Source: Solirubrobacterales bacterium
GTDB lineage: Bacteria; Actinomycetota; Thermoleophilia; Solirubrobacterales; Solirubrobacteraceae
Reading direction: 5' to 3'
Assembly (NCBI GenBank): GCA_013695395.1
Contig: JACDAP010000494.1
Coordinates: forward strand, 1 to 5,482
Length of the DNA: 5,482 nucleotides
Part shown: positions 1 to 5,482 of the stretch, one piece after another
Numbering within the stretch: the first letter of the stretch is position 1
Layout of the letters: each line of letters begins with the position of its first letter
Notes under the pieces: model-generated
The model's database searches: none
What the model saw: only the letters and a program-made list of their open reading frames with translations
Told to the model about the DNA's origin: nothing
Position numbers and translations under genes: made by a program

Positions 1-1349
1 TGCTCAACGACCTCCGCTCGCGGATCGTCGTGCAGACCGACGGGCAGCTCAAGACGGGCCGCGACGTCGTCATGGCCGCGATGCTCGGTGCGGACGAGAT
101 GGGCTTCTCCACCGCCCCGCTCATCGCGACGGGCTGCATCATGATGCGCGCCTGCCACCTGAACACCTGCCCGGTCGGCATCGCGACGCAGGACCCCGAG
201 CTGCGCAAGCGCTTCCAGGGCAAGCCCGAGCACGTCGTCAACTACTTCTTCTTCGTCGCCGAGGAGGTGCGCCAGATCATGGCCTCGTTGGGGATCGCGC
301 GCTTCGAGGACCTGATCGGCCGCGTCGACCTGCTCGAGGGCGACAAGGCGATCGAGCACTGGAAGGCCCGCGGGGTCGACGTCTCGCACCTTCTGCACCG
401 CCCCGAGCTCCCGGAAGGCACCACGCTCCACCGGACCCAGCCGCCGCCGCCCGTCCTGGCGGATGCCCTGGACCACGAGCTCATCCTCCAGTCAGAGCCG
501 GCGATCGCCCGCGGCGAGCGCGTCGCGATCACCACGAAGGTGCGCAACGTCAACCGCTGCGTCGGCGGCATGCTCTCCTCCAAGATCGCCCAGGAGATCG
601 GCGCCGACGGGCTGCCCGAGGGCACGATCGAGGTGGAGTTCTCCGGCTCGGCGGGCCAGTCGTTCGGCGGCTGGCTCATGGCGGGCGTGACCTTCGCGCT
701 GCACGGCGACGCGAACGACTACACCGGCAAGGGCCTCTCGGGCGGCGTGCTCTCCGTCCAGCCGCCCGACGGCGTGACCTACGCCGCCGAGGAGAACGTC
801 ATTGTCGGCAACACGGTCCTGTACGGCGCCACGAGCGGCCGCGCGTTCTTCTGCGGCCAGGCCGGCGAGCGCTTCGGCGTGCGCAACTCGGGCGCCAGCG
901 CGGTCGTCGAGGGCGTCGGCGACCACGGCTGTGAGTACATGACGGGCGGCAGGGTCGTCGTCCTCGGCCCTACGGGCCGCAACTTCGCCGCGGGCATGAG
1001 CGGCGGCTTCGCCTACGTGCTCGACGAGCACGGCGCCTTCCGCGACAAGCTCAACCCGGCGATGCTCGACCAGCTCGAGGCGCTGGACGACGTCGACGCG
1101 CAGGAGTGCTTCGAGCTCGTCTCCGAGCACCAGCGGCGCACCGGCTCGCAGAAGGCCACGGCGGTCCTGGCCGAGTGGGACGCGATGCGCGAGCGGTTCG
1201 TGAAGGTCTTCCCCGCCGACTACAAGCGCGTGCTCGCCGAGCTCGCCGCCGAGGAGGAGACCGAGAGCGCACCCGAGGCCGACGAGTTCGCCGAGGACGC
1301 GGTCGACGTCGTCGGCGCGCCGGCCGCCCGCGGCGGGGAGGGGGAGTAG
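1..1349 (+). CDS. gltB: Glutamate synthase (NADPH) large subunit, C-terminal part (5' end outside window)
   Basis: This is the carboxy-terminal 448 residues of the GOGAT large subunit; the first complete codon is at base 3 and the frame is open to the left edge. The family transfers the glutamine amide nitrogen to 2-oxoglutarate to give two glutamates, in the cytoplasm. What is visible is the end of the FMN-binding synthase domain, with the 3Fe-4S cysteines spaced C-x5-C-x4-C ([15 protein letters not shown], near bases 135-170). It is followed from about visible residue 155 by the GXGXG beta-helix domain, with glycine-rich turns such as GSAGQSFGG and GLSGG. The last ~35 residues form an acidic, alanine-rich tail that looks disordered. 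The amidotransferase domain and the start codon lie upstream. gltD follows after 2 bases, so the two are almost surely co-transcribed. Family assignment is very secure; NADPH rather than ferredoxin as donor is inferred from the adjacent gltD. Confidence 0.97.
   Translation, partial: LNDLRSRIVVQTDGQLKTGRDVVMAAMLGADEMGFSTAPLIATGCIMMRACHLNTCPVGIATQDPELRKRFQGKPEHVVNYFFFVAEEVRQIMASLGIARFEDLIGRVDLLEGDKAIEHWKARGVDVSHLLHRPELPEGTTLHRTQPPPPVLADALDHELILQSEPAIARGERVAITTKVRNVNRCVGGMLSSKIAQEIGADGLPEGTIEVEFSGSAGQSFGGWLMAGVTFALHGDANDYTGKGLSGGVLSVQPPDGVTYAAEENVIVGNTVLYGATSGRAFFCGQAGERFGVRNSGASAVVEGVGDHGCEYMTGGRVVVLGPTGRNFAAGMSGGFAYVLDEHGAFRDKLNPAMLDQLEALDDVDAQECFELVSEHQRRTGSQKATAVLAEWDAMRERFVKVFPADYKRVLAELAAEEETESAPEADEFAEDAVDVVGAPAARGGEGE
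1335..1346 (+). promoter_or_regulatory. Ribosome binding site of gltD, inside the end of gltB
   Basis: A purine-rich run (GGGGAGGGGGAG) covers the last codons of gltB. It contains GGAGG at 1337-1341, ten bases before the ATG at 1352, and a second GGGGAG ending five bases before it. This supports the chosen gltD start. Because ribosomes finishing gltB pass directly over it, translational coupling is likely. Confidence 0.7.
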
Positions 1350-1351
1350 CC

Positions 1352-2905
1352 ATGGGTGAGCTCGGGGCATTCCTGAAGATCGAGCGGCACAACGTCTCCT
1401 ACCGCGACGCGCAGGAGCGGCTCACCGACTACGAGGAGTTCCTCGTAGAGCGGCCGCAGGAGGTGCTGGCGGAGCAGGGCGCGCGCTGCATGGAGTGCGG
1501 CGTGCCGTTCTGCCACAACGGCTGCCCGCTCGGGAACCTCATCCCGGACTGGAACGACCTGGTCTACCTCGATCGCTACGCGGACGCGATCAAGCAGCTC
1601 CACGCGACGAACAACTTCCCTGAGTTCACCGGGCGGCTGTGCCCCGCGCCGTGCGAGGCCGCCTGTGTCCTGGAGATCCGCGAGGGCGACGCGGTCACGA
1701 TCAAGCAGATCGAGAACGCGATCATCGACCGCGCCTGGGAAGAGGGCTGGGTCCAACCCGAGCCGCCGGAGGAGAGCGCGCTGACCGGCCGCACGGTCGC
1801 CGTCGTCGGTGCGGGCCCCGCGGGCCTGGCCGCGGCGCAGCAGCTGCGCCGCGCAGGGCACGATGTGACGCTCTTCGAGCGCGACGAGGCCGCCGGCGGC
1901 CTGGTTCGCTTCGGCGTCCCGGACTTCAAGATCGAGAAGCACGTCGTCGAGCGCCGTGTGCAGCAGCTCGTCGACGAGGGCGTCGAGCTGCGCTGCGGCG
2001 TCGACGTCGGTGTCGACATCACCGTGGATCAGCTCCGCGACGAGTTCGAGGCCGTGGTGCTGGCCACGGGCTCCCGCGTGCCGCGCGACCTCCCGGTCCC
2101 CGGCCGCGAGCTCACCGGCGTCCACCCGGCGATGGACTACCTCTACGTGCGCAACCGCGCCGTGGCGACGGCGCAGTCCGCCGAGGGCGACGAGGTCGGC
2201 ACCGGCGAGATCACCGCGAAGGGCAAGCACGTCGTCGTCATCGGCGGCGGCGACACCGGCGCGGACTGCGTCGGCAACTCCCTGCGCGAGGGCGCCGCCT
2301 CGGTCACCCAGCTCGAGCTGCTCCCCGAGCCGCCGCAGCACCGCAACGACGAGCGGACCCCCTGGCCGCAGTGGCCCCAGAAGTTCCGCCTTTCCTACGC
2401 GCAGGAGGAGGGGCGCGCGACCGAGAAGTCCGAGGCCGCCTTCTCCGTCATCACCACCCGGTTCGAGGGCACCGCGGAGGGCGGCGTGCGCGCCCTGGTC
2501 GTCGCCGACGCCGAGCCCGCGCCTCCGTTCGGCCCCGTCGAGGGCAGCGAGCGGGAGATCAAGGCCGACCTCGTGCTGCTGGCCATGGGATTCCTGCACC
2601 CCGAGCCGAAGCTGCTCGACGCGCTCGAGCTCGCCAAGGACCAGCGCGGCAACGTGAAGGCGGGCGCCTACGCGACGTCGGTCGACGGGGTCTTCGCCGC
2701 CGGGGACTGCCGTCGCGGTCAGTCGCTCATCGTCTGGGCGATCAACGAGGGGCGTCAGGCGGCCCGCATGGCCGATCGGTTCCTCCACCGGATCGGCCAC
2801 GAGGAGGCCCGCTCCGCGGTGCTCTCCGGGAACGTCTCCGCGCAGGACGAGGGCCCTGAGGGCCCGCCCCTTCACACCAGCGGCGGGATGCCCGCCGGGG
2901 CATGA
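1352..2905 (+). CDS. gltD: Glutamate synthase (NADPH) small subunit
   Basis: This 517-residue cytoplasmic FAD/iron-sulphur protein oxidises NADPH and feeds electrons to GltB. Order of domains: an N-terminal cluster region with C46, C49, C54 and C58 (CMECGVPFCHNGCP), then C97, C101 and C105 (LCPAPCEAAC). The FAD Rossmann motif GAGPAG is at 153-158, followed by AGGLVRFGVPDFK (181-193), typical of the GltD/dihydropyrimidine dehydrogenase-like family. The NADPH-binding motif GGGDTG is at 298-303. The closing FAD motif is GVFAAGDCRRGQS (446-458). The ATG is chosen because it has a strong ribosome binding site and gives the expected N-terminus (MGELGAFLKIERH); the frame is open further upstream inside gltB, but that part is not protein-like. 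The protein is slightly longer than the usual 480-500 residues owing to a ~30-residue Gly/Pro-rich C-terminal tail. Position right behind gltB confirms the role. Confidence 0.97.
   Translation: MGELGAFLKIERHNVSYRDAQERLTDYEEFLVERPQEVLAEQGARCMECGVPFCHNGCPLGNLIPDWNDLVYLDRYADAIKQLHATNNFPEFTGRLCPAPCEAACVLEIREGDAVTIKQIENAIIDRAWEEGWVQPEPPEESALTGRTVAVVGAGPAGLAAAQQLRRAGHDVTLFERDEAAGGLVRFGVPDFKIEKHVVERRVQQLVDEGVELRCGVDVGVDITVDQLRDEFEAVVLATGSRVPRDLPVPGRELTGVHPAMDYLYVRNRAVATAQSAEGDEVGTGEITAKGKHVVVIGGGDTGADCVGNSLREGAASVTQLELLPEPPQHRNDERTPWPQWPQKFRLSYAQEEGRATEKSEAAFSVITTRFEGTAEGGVRALVVADAEPAPPFGPVEGSEREIKADLVLLAMGFLHPEPKLLDALELAKDQRGNVKAGAYATSVDGVFAAGDCRRGQSLIVWAINEGRQAARMADRFLHRIGHEEARSAVLSGNVSAQDEGPEGPPLHTSGGMPAGA
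2881..2897 (+). repeat. GC-rich inverted repeat at the 3' end of gltD
   Basis: A perfect 7-bp inverted repeat (CGGCGGG, loop ATG, CCCGCCG) lies in the last codons of gltD, ending six bases before its stop codon. Just upstream, GAGGGCCC occurs twice (2849-2856 and 2858-2865) and encodes the peptide repeat EGP-EGP. The two GGGCCC blocks can themselves pair across a TGA loop. Neither stem is followed by a T-run. They could stabilise the transcript end or simply reflect GC-rich codons for Gly and Pro. Confidence 0.4.
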
Positions 2906-2915
2906 TCCTGTCGCA

Positions 2916-2940
2916 CCGCGCTTAGGCTGCGCGGAGCTTT
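2916..2940 (+). terminator. Possible intrinsic terminator after gltBD
   Basis: A perfect 6-bp stem (CCGCGC at 2916-2921, GCGCGG at 2929-2934) encloses a 7-base loop (TTAGGCT) in the short gltD-terC gap, and is followed by AGCTTT. The stem is all G/C, but the T-run is only three bases, so it may be a weak terminator or attenuator rather than a full stop. The loop also contains TAGGCT, which fits a TAnnnT -10 pattern. I see no matching -35 box at a normal distance, so I prefer the hairpin reading. Confidence 0.4.
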
Positions 2941-2959
2941 CGGAGAAACACTGACGACC

Positions 2960-3967
2960 GTGGACGCAAACCTCTTCATGTGGGTCGGGCTGATCGCGTT
3001 CATCGCGGTCGCCTTCTCCATCGACTTCTTCTTCTTCCAGCGGGACCATCACACGCCGCCGACGATGCGCAAGGCGACGATCTGGAGCATCATCTGGATC
3101 GTCGTCGCCCTCCTGTTCGGCGGCTTGCTCTACATCACCGAGGGCTCGAAGGTCGGCGGCGAGTTCCTCACGGGCTATCTGCTGGAGCGCTCGCTCTCGC
3201 TCGACAACGTCTTCGTCTTCGCCCTGATCTTCGGCGCGATGGCCGTCCCCGTGGCCAACCGCCAGGACGTGCTGCAGATCGGGATCATCCTCGCGCTCGT
3301 CCTGCGGGCCATCTTCATCGTGATCGGCGCCTCGCTGGTCGAGGCCCTCTCCTTCGTGCTTTACCTCTTCGGGGCGATCCTGCTCTACACCGGCGTGCAG
3401 ATGCTCCGGCACCGGGACGACAAGGAAGACGTCGACCCCGACCAGAACATCGGGGTGCGGATGCTGCGGCTGGCCATGCCGGTGAGCAGCCGCTACCACG
3501 GCGACGCCTACACCGTGGTCGAGAACGGCAAGCGCCACGCGACGCCACTGCTGGCGGTGGTGGCTGCGGTCGCGACCGCCGACGTCATCTTCGCGGTCGA
3601 CTCGATCCCGGCGATCTTCGGCATCACCACCGACGTCTTCATCGTCTTCGCCGCCAACGCGTTCGCGCTGCTCGGCCTGCGGGCGCTCTTCGCGCTGCTG
3701 GAAGGCGCGCGCGACCGGTTCGTCTACCTGCCGATCGGCCTGGCGGCGATCCTCATCTTCATCGGTCTGAAGATGCTCACCGAGGATCTGTACCACCTGC
3801 CCACGGCGGTCTCGCTCGGGTTCATCGTGCTCGCGCTCGCCGTGTCGGTGGTGGCCTCGCTGCGAAAGCCGCCGCGGGCCGGAGGTGGGCCGGGGGAGGG
3901 CGAGCCCCCCGCGGCTCCGCCCTCGAGCCGGGCCGAGCGCGCGCCGTCGGTCTCGGGTGCGGGCTGA
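2960..3967 (+). CDS. TerC/Alx-family integral membrane protein, probable metal-ion exporter
   Basis: This 335-residue protein has about eight or nine hydrophobic segments, roughly at 5-26, 39-60, 83-98, 105-127, 130-148, 195-213, 219-247, 255-272 and 282-301. It carries the family's acidic membrane signatures: ERSLSLDNVFVF (76-87, with E76 and D82) and ATADVIFAVDSIPA (205-218, with D208 and D214). TerC/Alx relatives are implicated in manganese export, tellurite resistance and metal loading of secreted proteins; manganese export is an inference here. A soluble loop lies at about 150-193, and the last ~35 residues are a Pro/Gly/Ala-rich, probably cytosolic tail. The GTG start gives a normal N-terminus; GGAG at 2942-2945 is 14 bases away, which is long. 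An in-frame CTG at 2951 is better spaced but a rare start. The gene shares the frame of gltD beyond its stop. No other tellurite-resistance genes are nearby, so I give no symbol. Confidence 0.9.
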   Translation: MDANLFMWVGLIAFIAVAFSIDFFFFQRDHHTPPTMRKATIWSIIWIVVALLFGGLLYITEGSKVGGEFLTGYLLERSLSLDNVFVFALIFGAMAVPVANRQDVLQIGIILALVLRAIFIVIGASLVEALSFVLYLFGAILLYTGVQMLRHRDDKEDVDPDQNIGVRMLRLAMPVSSRYHGDAYTVVENGKRHATPLLAVVAAVATADVIFAVDSIPAIFGITTDVFIVFAANAFALLGLRALFALLEGARDRFVYLPIGLAAILIFIGLKMLTEDLYHLPTAVSLGFIVLALAVSVVASLRKPPRAGGGPGEGEPPAAPPSSRAERAPSVSGAG

Positions 3968-3983
3968 GTCGAACCGCGGCGAC

Positions 3984-4005
3984 GCACGCACTCACCTGAG
4001 CGTGC
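3984..4005 (+). terminator. Possible stem-loop after the TerC gene
   Basis: GCACGC (3984-3989) can pair with GCGTGC (4000-4005). An alternative fold pairs GCACG with CGTGC and adds an inner CTC/GAG stem with a small loop. It starts 17 bases after the TerC stop codon, a reasonable place for a terminator. No T-run follows, so this is only a weak candidate. Confidence 0.25.
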
Positions 4006-4010
4006 AGCGA

Positions 4011-4038
4011 ACAAACTTGACGGAGGCGTCACTTTTGT
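4011..4038. promoter_or_regulatory. 28-bp imperfect palindrome, candidate operator
   Basis: Two 12-base arms (ACAAACTTGACG and CGTCACTTTTGT) flank the centre GAGG. Ten of twelve arm positions are complementary: inner TGACG/CGTCA and outer ACAAA/TTTGT are perfect, with a 2-base mismatch between them. The size and symmetry fit a site for a dimeric repressor such as a TetR- or GntR-type protein, and it overlaps the TTGACG box before the monooxygenase gene. The outer arms are A/T-rich in an otherwise extremely GC-rich region, which adds weight. No regulator gene is visible in the window. It could instead act as an RNA hairpin. Confidence 0.45.
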
Positions 4039-4046
4039 GGGAACCT
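4017..4046 (+). promoter_or_regulatory. Possible promoter of the flavin monooxygenase gene
   Basis: TTGACG (4017-4022) matches five of six bases of the -35 consensus. With an 18-base spacer the -10 hexamer would be GAACCT (4041-4046), a weak match to TAnnnT. That placement would start the transcript at or next to the ATG at 4053, giving a leaderless mRNA, which would explain the lack of a good ribosome binding site there. The -35 is convincing; the -10 is not. Confidence 0.3.
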
Positions 4047-4052
4047 CCGCGC

Positions 4053-5450
4053 ATGTCGCTCCCCAAGACCTGTGTCATCGGTGCCGGCTCCTCCGGCATC
4101 GCCGCCTGTAAGGCCCTCCACGAGAAGGGCGTGCCGTTCGACTGCTACGAGGCGTCGGACCGCATCGGCGGCAACTGGGTCTTCGGCAACACGAACGGGA
4201 TGAGCGCGGCCTACGAGGGGCTGCACATCAACACGTCCAGGGACAAGATGGAGTACTCGGACTTCCCGATGCCGAAGGAGTACCCCGATTACCCACACCA
4301 CGAGCAGATCGCCGCCTACTTCGACGACTACGTCGACCACTTCGGCTTCCGCGAGCACATCCACTTCCAGACCCCGGTGCGGAACGCCGCCCGAGCTGAT
4401 ACCCCGGACGGTGCCTCCGGCACGTCGAGGGGCACAGGGGATGGCCGGTGGACCATCACCCTCGAGGATGGCAGCGAGCACCGCTACGACGCGCTCGTCG
4501 TCGCCAACGGCCACCACTGGAACCCGCGGATGCCCGAGCCCGCCTTCCCCGGGCACGACACCACGAAGATCGAGCAGCTCCACGCGCACGCCTACCTCTC
4601 CGACGACCAGCTGCGCGGCAAGAACGTGGTCGTGCTCGGGATGGGCAACTCGGCGATGGACATTGCGGTCGAGAGCTCCTACGTCGCGAAGAGCACGTAC
4701 CTGAGCGCCCGCAGCGGCGTGTGGGTGACGCCGAAGTACCTGCTCGGCCGCCCGACCGACCAGCTCAAGAACGACATCCGCATCCCGTTCAAGATCCGCC
4801 GCTGGGCGCTCGAGAAGCTCATCCTCGCCGCGAGCGGCCCGATGGAGAAGCACGGGCTGCCGAAGCCCGACCACCGCTACGGCGAGGCCCACCCGACCGT
4901 CTCGGGGCGGATCCTCGACCGGATCGGGCACGGCAAGGTCACCCCGCGCCCGAACATCGCGCGCCTGCACGAGCGCGAGATCGAGTTCACCGACGGGACG
5001 CGCGTGCCCTGCGACGTCGTCGTCTACTGCACCGGCTACCAGATCACGTTCCCGTTCTTCGACGAGGACCTCATCTCCGCCCCGGGCAACCGCATCGAGC
5101 TCTTCCGCCGCGTGCACCACCCCGACATCCCGAACGTCTTCTTCGTCGGGCTGCTCCAGCCGCTCGGCGCGGTCATGCCGCTGGCCGAGGAGCAGGGCCG
5201 CTGGATCGCCGAGACCCTCCGGGGTGACTACCTCCCGCCCAGCCCGGCCGAGCAGCGCGTCGACATCGCGGCTGACCTCGCGGCGATGGGCAGGCGCTAC
5301 GTCTCCTCCAAGCGCCACACGATCCAGGTCGACTTCGACGAGTACCTGGCGGACACCGCCACCGAGCGCCGGGCCGGCGCCGAACGGGCCCGGGCGGCCG
5401 GCTTCCCGCTACCGGTCAGTCCGCAGGCCGACGTCGGCGCACCGGCGTGA
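4053..5450 (+). CDS. Flavin-containing monooxygenase (FAD/NADPH-dependent, class B type)
   Basis: This 465-residue protein belongs to the FMO-like family, which uses FAD, NADPH and O2 to oxygenate nitrogen, sulphur or carbonyl groups of small molecules; the substrate cannot be told from sequence. Seen motifs: FAD-binding GAGSSG (10-15), RIGGNWVF (37-44), the FMO-typical LHINTSRDKMEYSDFPMP (57-74), NADPH-binding GMGNSA (196-201) and YCTGY (325-329) near the end of the core. The region of the FMO fingerprint FxGxxxHxxxY reads TKIEQLHAHAY (171-181), keeping H177 and Y181 but with T and I in place of F and G. A low-complexity insert at about 112-131 uses atypical codons. ATG 4053 is chosen because the FAD fold begins a few residues later; an in-frame TTG at 4035 with GGAGG eight bases upstream is an alternative adding six residues. 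A charged tail follows residue 400. No partner gene is recognisable beside it. Confidence 0.92.
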   Translation: MSLPKTCVIGAGSSGIAACKALHEKGVPFDCYEASDRIGGNWVFGNTNGMSAAYEGLHINTSRDKMEYSDFPMPKEYPDYPHHEQIAAYFDDYVDHFGFREHIHFQTPVRNAARADTPDGASGTSRGTGDGRWTITLEDGSEHRYDALVVANGHHWNPRMPEPAFPGHDTTKIEQLHAHAYLSDDQLRGKNVVVLGMGNSAMDIAVESSYVAKSTYLSARSGVWVTPKYLLGRPTDQLKNDIRIPFKIRRWALEKLILAASGPMEKHGLPKPDHRYGEAHPTVSGRILDRIGHGKVTPRPNIARLHEREIEFTDGTRVPCDVVVYCTGYQITFPFFDEDLISAPGNRIELFRRVHHPDIPNVFFVGLLQPLGAVMPLAEEQGRWIAETLRGDYLPPSPAEQRVDIAADLAAMGRRYVSSKRHTIQVDFDEYLADTATERRAGAERARAAGFPLPVSPQADVGAPA

Positions 5451-5482
5451 GCGGGCTGGCGGCGACCGGGGCGCCCGCGGGG
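5447..5482 (+). CDS. Possible start of a downstream reading frame (cut by window edge)
   Basis: A GTG at 5447 overlaps the monooxygenase stop codon in a GTGA arrangement, and its frame stays open for the 12 codons to the window end (MSGLAATGAPAG). Four-base overlaps of this kind are common in translationally coupled genes. There is no clear ribosome binding site, and short open frames are expected by chance at this GC content. The same bases contain GCGGGC/GCCCGC arms (5451-5456 and 5473-5478) that could instead be a weak terminator stem. Too little is visible to identify a product. Confidence 0.2.
   Translation, partial: MSGLAATGAPAG

Noticed and set aside
1106..1351. An N-terminal extension of GltD into gltB
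   Set aside because: The frame is open upstream, but the encoded stretch is Arg-rich and unlike protein. ATG 1352 has a strong ribosome binding site and gives the usual GltD N-terminus.
2849..2865. GAGGGCCC tandem repeat as a mobile-element or regulatory repeat
   Set aside because: Only two copies, in frame and encoding EGP-EGP in a Gly/Pro-rich tail. A simple coding duplication is enough to explain it.
2923..2928. TAGGCT as a -10 box for the TerC gene
   Set aside because: It lies in the loop of a perfect GC stem, and no -35-like sequence is found at a normal distance. A hairpin explains the region better.
1220..3991. A very long (923-codon) open frame on the - strand across gltD and the TerC gene
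   Set aside because: It is antisense to well-identified proteins, is dominated by Arg/Ala/Asp/Gly/Val/Leu/His typical of the complement of GC-rich codons, and shows no recognisable domain. Long spurious frames are expected at this base composition.
3885..4034. An N-terminal extension of the monooxygenase into the TerC gene
   Set aside because: The frame is open by chance only. The extra residues are Arg/Pro-rich shadow of the TerC tail, and the FAD-binding fold begins right after ATG 4053.
4029..5318. A 429-codon open frame on the - strand opposite the monooxygenase
   Set aside because: Same shadow pattern. The + strand encodes a clear FAD/NADPH protein with intact motifs in order, and the - strand product has a biased composition with no motif.

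Overview
The window is a very GC-rich bacterial segment. Nearly every third codon position is G or C, start codons are ATG or GTG, and all supported genes lie on the + strand with short gaps. Codon use and protein style suggest a high-GC actinobacterium. A deeper lineage such as Thermoleophilia is possible, but I cannot establish it from sequence reading alone.

Layout. Positions 1-1349 hold the C-terminal part of the large subunit of NADPH-dependent glutamate synthase (gltB), cut by the left edge. After a 2-base gap comes gltD (1352-2905), the small subunit. The pair forms a textbook ammonium-assimilation operon. A 54-base gap (2906-2959) contains a GC-rich stem-loop resembling a terminator. 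Next is a TerC/Alx-type membrane protein (2960-3967), probably a metal-ion (manganese-type) exporter. An 85-base gap (3968-4052) is the main regulatory candidate in the window. It holds a possible stem-loop and a 28-bp imperfect palindrome overlapping a TTGACG box, just upstream of a flavin-containing monooxygenase gene (4053-5450). A possible further reading frame begins at 5447, overlapping the monooxygenase stop codon, and runs off the right edge.

How the genes relate. GltB and GltD act as one enzyme: GltD oxidises NADPH and passes electrons through iron-sulphur clusters to GltB, which makes two glutamates from glutamine and 2-oxoglutarate. No direct functional link of TerC or the monooxygenase to this pathway is visible. 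Both look like independently expressed neighbours. I see no RNA genes, CRISPR arrays, insertion sequences, phage genes or other mobile elements. I did not find a convincing undescribed system. The points most worth a second look are the palindrome before the monooxygenase, that gene's uncertain start, and a short internal segment of it with atypical codons.
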